A stretch of 64,000 nucleotides of DNA from Toxonevra muliebris (GCA_963691655.1 OY829326.1:56599776-56663775); one strand, 5' to 3'. Counted from the stretch's first letter, positions 23,731 to 35,769 are shown. Numbers and translations: made by a program. The notes: generated by a model not told the origin, from the letters alone.

Positions 23731-24577
23731 AAGGGGCACAATAGATCTTAAAGGTCGCAGTACGCTACCCCAATAATAATGAATGGCAAATTGAAGTTAG
23801 TTTTTTCATTGTAAAAAGTGTGAAAGTATACTTAATTTTTGGCAATAAAAATAGAAAAATGAAAAATGCTTCTAATCTCATTAAACAAAATGAAAGTTGA
23901 AAAAAGAGGCATTAACTCTATGTATTCAAGTGGTAAAATTTTTATAACCTGTGGAGTGGTTTTTATAAAATAATAGTTTTAACGAAGTACTTTTTTCTGT
24001 ACTTTTTGTAGTTTAATTTTAGTTTCACTTGGATTTTTAGTAACTGTCATATTTTTTTCAAAACAACAGTCCACATTCTAAGTTTAAACAAATGTTCACG
24101 GTAGCTGCTAAGATTTGCCAGGGTTTGTGTAATCTGCTATAAACTAACGCTTACTCGCTATTTTCAACACAATTTTCTGAATGAACAATAAAATACAATA
24201 ATAAATTTTTTTGTTTATTTAAATGGATCAAATTTCACGCGTTGCATTAAAAAATGCTGGGAAATTTTTTGTGTTTTCTGTAAAATGTGAAAAAGATGAC
24301 TTAGCTCTTAGCAAGTGGGATAAGATCACGCCCTTTTTTGAAGAAAATCAAATTTTTGAAGCTAAAAAAAAAATTCACAACATTTGTATAGCAATTATCT
24401 CTAATTTTAAAGTTTTTTATAACAAAACTGGGCCTTAGAGGGCCATGCCCATTTTTACACAAAACTATATTTACCTTACCAAAAAACGTATTCTCAAAAT
24501 TTCAGATCGATATCTCTATTCTAACTATTTTTATCGCTCTCTTCCATACATATGCAACCACTGTGTACCGTTAGGTA
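23731..24577. other. AT-rich stretch without a recognisable gene
   Basis: Begins with the probable 3' untranslated end of the preceding retrotransposon ('ccccaataataatgaa' near 23770). Small frames at 24223-24636 show no recognisable domain. Confidence 0.5.
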
Positions 24578-25255
24578 TTACGTCGGAAGGTCGTAATGAG
24601 CGTAGTGCTCAGTCGTCAGTATTGGTTTCTGTCTAATTCTGTCCGGTTGTATTATCGGTTGACGATATCTGACTTTACACGCACGTTCTGCATTATACAG
24701 TGTGTTCATCATATCTGAAGCAACCTTGCATGCCGCATTCCATTTTTCCACTATGTTACACATCTGTGTCGTTAGATTCACTTCCGTAGGGGATTCTCCA
24801 AAACCTTTCTCCAGCTCATCTCTTTCCTTGCTGAAAGGCGGGCATTTAAAAAGTATATGCTACGCGTTCTCCCGGGCATCTTGGGCAAAACGGGTCTTCT
24901 TCTCCGACGTTGATCCTATGCAGGTACTTCTTGAAGCACCCATGGCCACTAAGCAGTTGCAGAATGTGGTAATTCAATTCACCATGCCTGCGCGATGTCC
25001 ACTCTTTTATGTCCGTAATGAGATTGTAGGTACATCGACCCTGATGATGATGGTACGCTGCCTTTCTTCTTCCTTGCCTTTGGTTGACTTGGTGCCACGA
25101 CCATATAACCGCATCATCTCTTGAGCCTGTTGGTCGATGTGCACCTTACTTGCTATGAAACAAATAGCATCGTCCAACACTGTGCAAAATGCGCTGGCTA
25201 CCCTCAGGCCACTAAGCCTATAAGTCACACGGATATCCGTATTAACGATTATCAA
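24578..25255 (-). pseudogene. R1-like non-LTR retrotransposon C-terminal remnant
   Basis: Minus strand. It starts with YRLSGLRVASAFCTVLDDA and VHIDQQAQEMMRLYGRG. In a second frame it continues with LITDIKEWTSRRHGELNYH, QLLSGHGCFKKYLHRI and CPRCPGE, then (shifted) KCPPF-KERDELE. This order ('SGLRVASAY.T... RL..DI..W..R..GE..Y...Q.L.GHG.F..YLHR....C..C') is the region after the reverse transcriptase in R1-clade elements. At least two frameshifts. There is no sign of 28S rDNA flanks, so it is not a canonical rDNA insertion. Confidence 0.7.
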
Positions 25256-27043
25256 TCAATTCGTTATTTTTCTAGTTCTAGTTAATAGGCCAAATTAAAG
25301 TTTACTAAGCTTTACAAGGCTGTGAATAGCGTGGAACAAATTGCTTTTAGGAACGGCTTGAACCAAAATATTGTTGCCTCAAATGTTCAAAAGATTTCGC
25401 TAGCGTTGATGCACATACCCTCAATACACGGCAATCGAGGCCGAAGCCTCAGGCATAGCACAAAATACAGGATCAATAACAGGTAATGTCTGATCGTTAC
25501 TCGGCAGAGAACCGAGCTAGTGACTAGGTTATCATCTGTAAAGTGAATATAAATTTACGAAGATATTTGCTCCTTTACTTTTTTTTACAAATGACCAAAA
25601 GTTCTTACTACGCCTATGAAATTGTAACTATTTAAGTCTCCGCTGTTCATGAAGAAACTTTAAGCACCCAACAATGGCATTACAGTGATCTTTTGCCTGT
25701 TAACGCAACTGTTTGGAATTGGTTTTATTGTTTTTGTCAGTTCTTGTTTGCCAGTTCCTGAAAGCAATCTCTTTGGGCTTGACTGCCGATCTGCAAGTCT
25801 TGTTAAACCGTGAATTGTTTTAATGTTTAATGCCAACCGATTTATTAGGAAAATTATTTTGTATGCTGAATAGTAAGGAACAAGTCAAGGATGTTGAGCG
25901 CTTACCCTTCAAACCACGAAATATAAGTCGATTTAGTTACTAATTAAGTCAAATTCTGATATGCTTCCAAAATAAAAGCAATTATGGTGGTACGCAGCAT
26001 CCTCGCTAATGAAAAAGGAAGACCATCGAGACCAGAGTAAAATGAGACTAGCTGATATTCTGGTATGTGAAAATCCAATGGATCCGCACACTCACACACA
26101 CCTGTTCTTGACCTAGTGCCATTATATGAGGTTTATAGATGTTAAGGTAAAGAGAAGAAATTTGGTCTGAGACATTGCATGTTTGAGAAAGCTAAAGCAA
26201 AAATTATCCAAAATTTTTGAGCCACAACCAAATTTAAGGAAATTTGTAGCAGTAAAACATTTCTGCCCTACCAGTCAGGTGTTAGCGACTACAAAAGACC
26301 GATCAGCAACCAAAAATGAGTCTTAATTCAATTTGGCCCAATACTAGATGCCGTAATCCAATTTTGAAAATTTTTAAAATCCAACTCCCATGTCTTCAAT
26401 AAGAAATCACAGTACTCAAAAAAAAATTAAAGAAATTTTTTTTCTGACTTTTAGAGAGTGTAGTAGTTTTTGGATTACCTCAAGAATATAAGGTGACCAG
26501 ATGTAAAAAAATATTATTTCTAGTTTTCTATATGTTTTTTTACAAAAGTTTGGTCAGCTGTAGTCTCTTAAAAATATATCACGACTTTTTAAGTTATAAT
26601 TTATTTTTCAAGTCTGATATTTTATCTAGAGGAATTTTTTATTACAAATACAAAATATACAATTTTATTATTTTTTGTTGATTTTCGATACCACCTTCCC
26701 AAAAAGTAAGCAGACTTACTTTTACTTTTAAGTCAGGTGAAATCTAAAATTTTTAAAGTAACGAAATGCAATTTTTAGGTCAATATATATAAAAATATTA
26801 GACAACGATTTTTTTTCTTTCTGGAAAAAATGTATAAATAAATTTTTAACGATTTTTCAAATTTGCAAAATGGGTTAAACACTACATAAATCCCCATCTG
26901 AGCGTGAAAAGTTGATTTTTGTTGCACAGTGATATCTAATGAAACCCGACAACATTTATGGGAAAGAACGTCACTGGTTTGCATTTATGTATGTATGTGT
27001 GTATGAATTGAAAAATTTATGTGTATATGTGAATGTGTTCAAC
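25256..27043. other. AT-rich stretch without a recognisable gene
   Basis: No domain-bearing frame on either strand. A few less AT-rich patches near 25370-25510 and 26000-26110 are unassigned. Confidence 0.5.
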
Positions 27044-28158
27044 CCCTGCAGTGAAACAGCGAACTAGATACAAAAAGATCTAGTTCTGTGGTTGGAACAA
27101 ATTCATTAGTTCGGTAGTTAGTTCCTAATTGAATGCAAAGATTCACCAGTTGAAACAAAACGATTTTCTTTTTTTCTTGAACTAGTGCATATTATGGTGA
27201 CAAATACATCTATAGATTCGCCAGTTCGAAATCTTAAATGATCGGTATGCTGTGTCGTTTTACAAAAACAAAAAAACTTTGCTTCGTAATTGTTCTTCGT
27301 CATTTACTGCTATTTTAACAGTTATTGAATTTGTCTTCAACTAATGTTGCTTGTTATTGTGTAATTTTTGAGCAAGTCGGACGCAAGTGGTTAAGTAAAT
27401 TGGAAAAAAGTGTTGTTGTATAAAACAAATTAAAAATGATTTGTAATTTGCTGAAAGTGCAGTTATTAATAAAATGTTGAACAAAAAGTTCGTAGATGAA
27501 AATAATCAACCTATCGTAAAGTACAGCGTATGAACGTAACCCATGGCGCAAATTTGCAGTTTCAATGTAAGTATTTATTTATTTATTTGTCATTTATTTA
27601 ATAATTTATTTACTAATTTACTTATTTTTTTATTTATAAATTTATTCATTTATTTATTATTCTCTTTCAGAAATGACTTATCCATAAAACAAAACATAAA
27701 TGGAAACACTTGCTGAGAAGATAACCTGAAGGAAGTTCATAAAAAATATGTGCAGAAAATCTAATTTGATATATGTATTCGTAACTTATTCACATTTAAA
27801 TGATATTATTATTGTTATGTATCAATAATGTGATTTAATATTCTTTTTCTAAGTTGTTATTATTCTATTAAAAAAAATCGCCATATAATAAATTCGCATT
27901 TTATTTATTATCTATATGTATAAAATGTAAGGGTTAAGAGATATAGATATATAGACATTAACGAACTAGTTATTGAAGGACTAGCGAAATCACTAGTCCT
28001 CTGGTAATGCATAAGGTAACCAATCGACACTTCCTATGACAACGCCGTGTTAAATTCGCCAGTTGTAGCAAAGCAAAGTAGATAGATGTGGAACCAGTCA
28101 CTGTCCCTTAAGAACTATTGAATTCGCTGGTTCGGAACTAGAACTTTTCACTGCAGGG
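27044..28158. mobile_element. 1.1-kb non-coding inverted-repeat element (CCCTGCAGTGAAA ends)
   Basis: A perfect 13-bp terminal inverted repeat, CCCTGCAGTGAAA, at 27044-27056 and 28146-28158. A motif of the type GATTCRCCAGTT recurs near both ends in both orientations, for example near 27140, 27214, 28050 and 28120. This resembles subterminal transposase-binding repeats. Both ends also contain 'gaactag'. No transposase frame is seen. Target duplication is unclear (AC on each side at best), so the superfamily is left open. Confidence 0.65.
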
Positions 28159-28584
28159 ACTGAACTAGTTTACACACATATATAGGTACATATGTCTATA
28201 GATAACCAGAATGTATATCGATGTCAATTGTGTTTACATGGATAGCCCACATGGCAAAGAAAGCACTTCCGGAAGCTTCCGGGAGCACAGTTTTATCTGT
28301 AAATATCTATGGTTCCTTACAAAATCAAATGGAAGATGAATATCTTTTTTGGGAGTAATTCGGGTTTGCTAATTCCAACAGATTTTCTTTGCTAAGTCAG
28401 TGGGTTCTGGTATAAAAGCTCAAAACTAATAGTTTTGATATTTGCAAGATTATTAAGTCTTAAAGAAAATTTCTGTGGAAAATTGGGATTCAAGCGAATT
28501 TGGCCTTTGGGCATAAGTATTTTGTAATGTGAAATATTTCCTTGGAAGAATTTTTGCTCATTTTTCTATTGGCACAGCCCAATA

Positions 28585-29645
28585 AATTAAGACTTTTTGG
28601 CTGCAGCAGAATAGGCACCCTATAATCCTGAAAGGCCATATTTGTAAAATAAACTTATGGTCCAGTACGTTTCAGTTCTTTTTTACAGTGGTTGAAAGGA
28701 GCTGAATACTAAGTGCAAAAAGTGTTATAAATTGATGTCTGAGAAAAGTCTTATTGGCAAAGTTGTACAGTAGAATTTTACGAGGGTCATTTCTGTAGAA
28801 CATTTTAGCCCTTTAGTTCCTCTTTTTATGTGACAATTTGACCCCGTTTTTTATGAAAACCTGAAAAGTCCTTTCAAGAAAAATATTTAAGAATTTAAAT
28901 GTTCCATAAAAATATTTGCCAGAAAATTTCACTAGGGGTCACCAAAGACATAAAAGTCATAACGGCTGATAAAAGGAAATAGTTTCTTACTTTTACCAAA
29001 TTTGTAATTTATGCAAAATTTGCACGCACCTGGTATATGATCTGCCGGTTCAATCCAAGTCATGGGCGTAGAAAATGTCTGTGTCCTGTCACCGCCTTTA
29101 TATCAGGCCAATACTCCACTTTTTCAAGTTGTACATGCAATTTTGGTCTAAAAATTTTTTGACGAAAATCGTGTTCCAAAATAATAAAAATATAGTTTTT
29201 CAATTATGTACGTATTCTCCTTCGGTTTTGATGATGTGCCAAATTTCCATAAATAAAGCAAAACTAATCCTTTAGTTTGCAAACAGCTTCTGCCATCTTT
29301 AATATTTGCCTAATCTGGATTTATTATGCAAATTTGTAAATTCTCAATTTTAACCAATATTTTTTTTTTTGTAAGTCACTACTGACATTATATTCGAGAG
29401 TGGATAACCAAGAAAACACAGAAATGACTCTCGTAAAATTCTACTGTACAACTTTGCCAATAAGATCTTTCTCAGACATCAATTTATAACACTTTTTTCA
29501 CTTCAGCTCCCTTCGACCAAAAAATTAAAACTTTGACCGACTGTAAAAAAAAACTGACCCGTGCGGGACCTAAGTTTATTTTACAAAAATGGTCTATACC
29601 CTTTCAGGATTATAGGGTGGTTATTCTGTTGCAAAAATTTTTATT
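28585..29645. mobile_element. Long inverted-repeat (foldback) element
   Basis: Two arms of about 215-230 bp (28585-28800 and 29417-29645) are inverted copies with a few indels. They share 'ggcaaagttgtacagtagaa', 'accctataatcctgaaagg' and 'ataaattgatgtctgagaaa'. The 616-bp centre shows no recognisable gene. Outer boundaries are approximate because the similarity fades into AT-rich sequence. Confidence 0.7.
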
Positions 29646-30183
29646 TCTAAGGGTTAATTTCGTTAAAAATTTTGTATTTAGACGGTTTTGGCCTAGTGAC
29701 TTGTGTGTGCGAACTTATCCATTATAGCCGCATATAGACATATACTATCTCAAACAAGGAATGTTGGCATTTTAATAAATTTTTCATTTTTCATCGCTTT
29801 CGTGAATTTTTTTTAAGCGCCTTTTCGTAAGAAGATAACTATTTTTGGAAGAAAATTACTCTATACCTTCATCTACTTATAGAGTTTAACACTGGGATTA
29901 AACTTCTACTTAGAGCATTCCGCAATGGTTTAAAAAAACGTAACAAGGACGGGGTACGGAAAAACGGATTATGCCGCTGAGTTTTCAAGAAATGTAGCCA
30001 GTGATATTCGGGGTTAATTTTTGTGAAAACTTCTAAAAAATTTGACTACTATTCGATTACTAATTTTTCGAACTTTTGCCAATAAAGCACAAAGTCTATA
30101 TGCAAGTACTTTCAGAGTCGTTTGAAATCTTTTCCACTGGGAAATTGCTACTCGCTATTACTTTGCACTGAAGTTAAAAAGTA
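29646..30183. other. Spacer without a recognisable gene
   Basis: Sequence between the foldback element and the CACTGAG-bounded element. Nothing identified. Confidence 0.5.
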
Positions 30184-30589
30184 CACTGAGCCAAAAGTAT
30201 AACGAAAAAATTAAGCACGAGGCATTCTTAATTTTTCGTGCTTAAAATATTTTTTTTTAACACCGTTTGTACTAGAATCAAGCAAACATTTGCTATTGTT
30301 AAGAAAAATAGTGGTTGATAAAGGAGTATAGAACTAATAAGTTCAAAACAACCCTTTTTTTGCATATATTAAGTTCGAAAATGCTTGATCGACGATGTAA
30401 AACCGAAAAACATTCTTTTATTTTCGTCGTCCCTCTACTTTGTTTTTGTTTTTTTGCATGCAAACATGCATGCAAGCTTGTCTACAAGCTGTTGCTTCGC
30501 TCGATATACAAAAAAAAAATCAGAAACACGATAAAAACCGAATAGTGTATTTAGAGTTGCCAAGTTTTGAATTTCAACACTGAACTCAA

Positions 30590-30900
30590 AAACGTTTAGT
30601 CCAGGCATTGTGCAGTTGAAGGGCTATAAGTCTAATGGGTCTAAACGCAATTTTTTTTTTTTTTAGAAGATAAATTTTTTTGAACATATTTATCAAGTCT
30701 AAAATATGATTGTAAAGAGTTTTATGTCTAATCTATTAAAAATATAACAGAAATACTAGAAAGTTTTCTGCGGTCTAAATCCAATACTATTTATAGGCGT
30801 TTCATTCATATTTTTTGTTATATCATCGTTCAATATTTTTTGTACTTAAACTCTTTAGACTTGCATCCCTTCAATTTTGTACTTTATAACCATTATGAGC
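30590..30900. repeat. Imperfect inverted repeat inside the large element
   Basis: 'ttgaagggctataagtctaa' near 30616 and the complement of 'ttagacttgcatcccttcaa' near 30856 form an imperfect inverted repeat of about 29 bases. It may be a small decayed MITE upstream of the gene. Confidence 0.35.
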
Positions 30901-31625
30901 CCGCTTGGGTGTATATGATGCTGAATTTAGACCAGCACTGAACCAAAGTTTAACGTAGGCTCGCTACAAAATATTCACGAGCAATGCTCAGGTGTGAAGG
31001 CCCAACCATAATGGGCTTAAGCTAATGTCAAAAATGAAGGAAAACCCAACATAAATTCTAACGATTCCTTAAGTTACCCATAATACACTTACGTGTGAAA
31101 TACAGATCTGTGAAATGTTAATTACATATACAGAAAAATGAGCTACACGAATACAGTGCTGCTTTTGCTGTGAAATTATGGAAACAGAGTGAAAAGTGAT
31201 AAAAATGGGAAAGTGTAGTCGATTTTTATTGCAACGCATTACTAAATACCACGTTTATTTTGTTATTTTGTTTCTTTTAGTAAAATTTTAAGTAAAGTTG
31301 CAGACAAAGAGAGTAAACAGAGAAACAACAAAATGTGAATACCATGGCCACAATTATTTGACAGCCACAACGACATTGGTCTTAAGGCAATGTTATTTCG
31401 TCTAATAGCCTAAGAGCTAAGAAGTTCTTATTTTTTGTGTTTTACAACAAAATTATTTAATAAAATACTATTTTGTTTATTATTCATCAGAAATTAAACC
31501 TATTTATTTTGCTGAATAATAAACTTTAACATGGCAACTCTGTTTTCTGTCGTAATTGCGATCGCCATGCCGTTGTGAAATTTACTTTCATTCGTGTATC
31601 AAATTTCGTTGGAGTAGCGTTGGTT

Positions 31626-34600
31626 ATGGATCTGGAAAAAATACTGAAGGAGTGGAATTTGGAAGCCGCAGCTCCAATATTAAATAGTAAGTATAAAGTG
31701 AAAATGGTGAAGTTCATAGTGAAATTAAATTGCGTGAAAACTAAAATTTATTAATAATACAATATGTGTTTGTGTTTTTTGTGTTATTCCCGTTTGCAGT
31801 TTTTATGTTATTCCCGTTGCAGTTTTTATGGTGAAATCAATATTAATTGAATACAAATTAAATAAATAGAAAGTGAAGACAGTGTTTATAGAAACAACTG
31901 TGTTAATTTTAACATAAAAAACTAAATTTTTCATGTGTTAAAATGTTAATATAAATTGTTTTATTTTTTAATATTAGAAAACGAGCGCTAAAGTCCAGTT
32001 ATGTCAAGCGTGTCTCCCATTTGCATTTTTTGTTGTTGTTCGAAGAATCGAGTTAAAGCTCTAAACACAATTGCGTCATACGACACATCAAAACAACAAT
32101 AACAAACTGCAATTTGGAAAACACAGACACGCTTTGCAATTTACAGGATGAAAGCATGTAAATACGAAGTAAAAAACCGCCTCCCTAGTCTTTCATAAAT
32201 ATTTACAATTATTTATTTCGAATTTGTCTTAGCCTGCCAGTAGGACTTCAACGCTCGTATTCCAACATAAAAAACTAAATTTTTCATACGAATTCCTGGT
32301 TAGAATAATAAATAATATATTTATATAGGTAATGGAGTAACTTTCGACAGACTTCAATTTCTGACAGTGGATGACATTAAGGAACTATTTCCATCTATTG
32401 GCCTTAGAGTAGAGTTTCGGGAAAAATTACTTTTATGGAAAAAAAAAAAATGTAAGTTTTATTTTATTTATTTATTACATGCTATAACTTATAATTAAAG
32501 TCCCTTCAGCTTATTACTGTTTTTCTTATATACTAATTTTAATTATTTTATTATGAAGGAACTGCAGTTGATAGTATGTGTTGAACATTAACAGTGGTGG
32601 AGTTGCAGTAGGGATATAGATTGAAAGTACTATTGTCAATTAAGTGACGGTGAGTGAGCTTTGTATGAAATAGGCAAATTCGACCAGGTCGAGTTTGGAT
32701 AGTTGAGGTACGTGGCAAATTTTAAGGAAATGGCTTAGGGATAGTTTTTGAGTATTTATAGTATAGTACCATGTAGAAGATTTGAGCCAAGTGTACTTTT
32801 GTTGCTTTTTAGTGTAGTTTAATTTGTAATATTATACACAAACCAAATACTTTAAAATTGGTTTAGTTTGCTGTAAGGTTCGGTAGTCTATATTCGGTCA
32901 TTGAATTCGCGGTCTAAAGGACTCAGTACGCTATGGCAAAGTTCCAACATGCTACCTATGAGTTCACCGCTTAGAATTTCAATTGAACCAAAGTTACAAA
33001 ATGTAACTGGTAGACATACGATAGCGGGTAACTAATCAATTTAAGGAATATTGTAAACTAAGTTCAGTTTATATATTTTGTGTGTAATATTTCAAATTCA
33101 ATTATCAAAAGAATATTTTGATGTTTAGTATTGCAATTAGGCTCGAAAAGAGTTGAAAACATAAAAGTTTTCTTCTTTTTGCTGAGAAACTAGCAAATAA
33201 AAAATTCAAAAATTTTTTGTATTTTTTCAAGTTATTAACCCTTTTGGTATTTTTATGCCATATGTCATAATTCACAAAAGATAAGAGAATATAAAAATCA
33301 AAAAAATTTAAGAAAAATTGTTAACCCGTTTTTAGAAGTATAATTTTTCAACTTTAATAAAGGACAAACAAGGATACGCAGAGGTGTGAAACTATTTTAT
33401 GTCTGTTGTAAAAGTTTTAAGTAATCATGAATTCCATATATAATAATTATTAATATATTCATTTTTAGTTCGACATTGATGACCGGACTATTTCCATGAG
33501 CTCCACTATTGAAAGCTGGTTGGAAAAAGGTTCATCATGCCAGCTGCCGATTAATATAAATGAAATTTTGAGGTGTAGCGAAAAGGGAAGGCGAATTCTT
33601 ACTTTCTACGAAAGTCGAAATTTTCTATTGGACCATCATCGACAAGATCTTATTGGAGTTATGTTGGAAAACATTTTTTTAAACGGCATCGAGCTACATA
33701 CCTATGATTTTAAAAAAATCGCTGAACAAATAGTTAATATTTTTTCAAACGAAAGTGAAGTAAAATATCTAATTAATTACACAGTATTACAGCGAAAATT
33801 TTCTTCGAATTAGTCATATCGAAAATCGTAGGCTAGACACAATAGTGTCTTAAATTATACTACGATTTAAATCTCCATTAGGTCTCCAAAAAAGTGTTTT
33901 AATTCTTTTGATCTTGTCATACTGTGTTATTAATTTTTTTATTTTTCTAAGAATATATCATAACATATTTCTTCTTTTAGGACTACTATTATATTTCGCG
34001 AAATAATCGTAACAATCCCGGTGGAAAATTATATGACAGATACCGCAATCAAAAATCAAAGCGGCGAAGGGCTGCGAAAATTGAAAGCCAAATTACAATT
34101 GATTCTGACAATTATGATGAAATCGACAATACTTCTATCGAAATACAAAATATCTTACAAGATAATGTCAGTGCATGCTTGTGCAATGAATCGGATACTG
34201 ACGTCCCAAGCAGTTCATGGAAACAAACTTTTCTTTTAAGAAGAAGAGATCTACTAGAGGCAAAAAACAACATTGAATTTCTACAAAAGTGGCCAGCATT
34301 CACTCAATCATTTGGATACAAGTTGGTAAAGTAATTGCATATTTTAATAATTTGCTAAATTCATGAACAAATAATTTTTTGACATTTCTAGATACAATAC
34401 GATTTCGACGTACTATATCCTGGAAAAAAAGATAATTTTCTGGACAAATGGGCAGATTTTAAGATAAAAATTTTTTCTTACTTTGAGGAAAAAATCAAAG
34501 ACAAAAAATCACGAGAAGAACTTGCAGTTTGCAAGCACATTTCAAATACAGGTCGGTAATGTTCCTACTAAACTTATATTAACTTACTAAACTAAATTTG

Positions 34601-35230
34601 AACTAACTAAAAGAAAACTCAAATTCTGATTATAAAAATATTAAAAAAATGCAAGATTGAATTTAAAAATTCCCTAATTTTAATAGTTCGATTTGTTATA
34701 AATTTGTTATCTTATAAAAAAAAAAATGTTCTAATTTCTTTTTAGATAGCGTAAATTATATTATATGCAGATTGCTGAACAGTGTGATCATACCAACAGC
34801 CCGATCTCAAAATCATGAAGGGAAGAAGTCACGGAAGTTCACGATTTCTGATGCCCAAGAAAGTTTCTGCATACATTTAACCACAATCAACAATTACAAA
34901 ACAAAAATTGAGGAACTAAGAGATAAGTACTACGGTTCTTCTCTAACGATTCAACCAGTAATTGTAGTTGTCGGAATAGATATTTACAATTTATCAGAGT
35001 TTTTTGTATATTTTGATAATGTTTTATACAAATTCGAGACTTACATTCAATGTGTAAATATTTGCTTCCAAATATTTCACGTCTTGAATTTGAGATATCC
35101 ACAAGCCAGCCAAAATGTATGGCATTTTATTCAAAAAATGTTTTTCTCAATCAATACTAAATATGATATACCTTCTCCTTCAGTAACTATGTTGATGAAT
35201 TATTTCAAGAGCAACACTTTGAATTATTAA
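31626..35230 (+). CDS. SAM-domain / SAMD3-like protein, six predicted exons
   Basis: Predicted exons: 31626-31686, 32329-32451, 33469-33759, 33981-34325, 34392-34551 and 34746-35230 (TAA). Donors are GTAAGT, GTAAGT, GTAAAA, GTAAAG and GTCGGT; all acceptors end in AG. Exons 1-2 encode a SAM-like helical domain (ILKEWNLEAAAPIL, FLTVDDIKELFP-IGLRVEFREKLLLW). Exons 3-6 match the rest of SAMD3-like proteins: SSTIESWLEKG, NNPGGKLYDRYRNQKSKRR, QKWPAFTQSFGY, DFDVLYPGKKDNFLDKW and ISDAQESFC. Phases agree at every junction except exon 2/3, where one extra base falls in a run of 12 A at 32439-32450. About 487 codons without it. The function of this family is not known to me. The gene could be the element's own or captured. 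Confidence 0.7.
31783..31829. repeat. Short tandem duplication in intron 1
   Basis: Two adjacent copies of 'ttattcccgttgcagttttt' (the first has one extra T), in the first intron of the SAMD3-like gene. Local slippage or duplication; no function visible. Confidence 0.6.
31911..32287. repeat. 24-bp direct repeats bracketing 329 bp in intron 1
   Basis: A 24-base word ending 'aaactaaatttttcat' occurs identically at 31911-31934 and 32264-32287. The intervening 329 bp could be an insertion with an unusually long target duplication, or a segmental duplication. No domain or inverted end in the insert. Confidence 0.55.
33273..33437 (+). repeat. Dispersed repeat in intron 2 (copy 1 of 2)
   Basis: Runs from 'acaaaagataagagaatat' through 'tttaataaaggacaaacaa' to 'taagtaatcatgaattcc'. 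It is similar over about 165-175 bp to 38927-39100. It sits immediately upstream of the exon 3 acceptor of the SAMD3-like gene, so part of intron 2 is derived from a repeat. Confidence 0.6.
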
Positions 35231-35246
35231 TTAATACATCTTAATA

Positions 35247-35489
35247 ATGAATTTGTTTTGTTTTAAATGCAATGAATCGTATAAATTTGTAAAAGACTTG
35301 ACATATCACTTAAGGAATGACCACTTTATTAAAACGTATGATCGAATGAAATGTGCACAGCCTAAATGTAACCAATTATTTACTAATCTTAAAGCGTTTC
35401 GTCATCATTTAATTAATGTTCATTCCAAACACACTTTAAATTCTGAAATTATTCCAAAAAAAAAACTTTCGATCCTAGCCTTTCTTTGA
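35247..35489 (+). CDS. Small C2H2 zinc-finger protein, probably truncated
   Basis: An 80-codon frame starting 16 bases after the SAMD3-like stop, same strand. Two C2H2 fingers: FCFKCNESYKFVKDLTYHLRNDH (Cys-x2-Cys, His-x4-His) and MKCAQPKCNQLFTNLKAFRHHLINVH (Cys-x4-Cys, His-x4-His). The frame ends after a run of ten A at 35456-35465. With one base fewer or more there, a further Ser/Asn-rich stretch (FDPSLSFDENSNTNQ...) stays open to about 35590. Two fingers at the extreme N-terminus would suit a DNA-binding head of a longer transposon protein whose body has been deleted. This is inference. It could also be a short stand-alone protein. Confidence 0.5.
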   Translation: MNLFCFKCNESYKFVKDLTYHLRNDHFIKTYDRMKCAQPKCNQLFTNLKAFRHHLINVHSKHTLNSEIIPKKKLSILAFL

Positions 35490-35769
35490 GTTTCGATGAA
35501 AATTCTAATACAAATCAAAATAAAGTGTTCAAATCGGCAACTTGTGACATTAAAAAAAAAAATAAATTATTGCATAATAATTATTGCATATAAAATGTAT
35601 GATACTTGTGCAAAATATAAGAAAAAATTAAATTTTAAATTAATAAGTATTTATTTATGTCTCTTTACTTATATATTTACTTATGTATAAATAAAACAAT
35701 CATTTGTTAAATAAAATTTTAATAGTGTTTTTATTTCAGAAAAATAGGGGCATTTAAAAAAAATAATTC

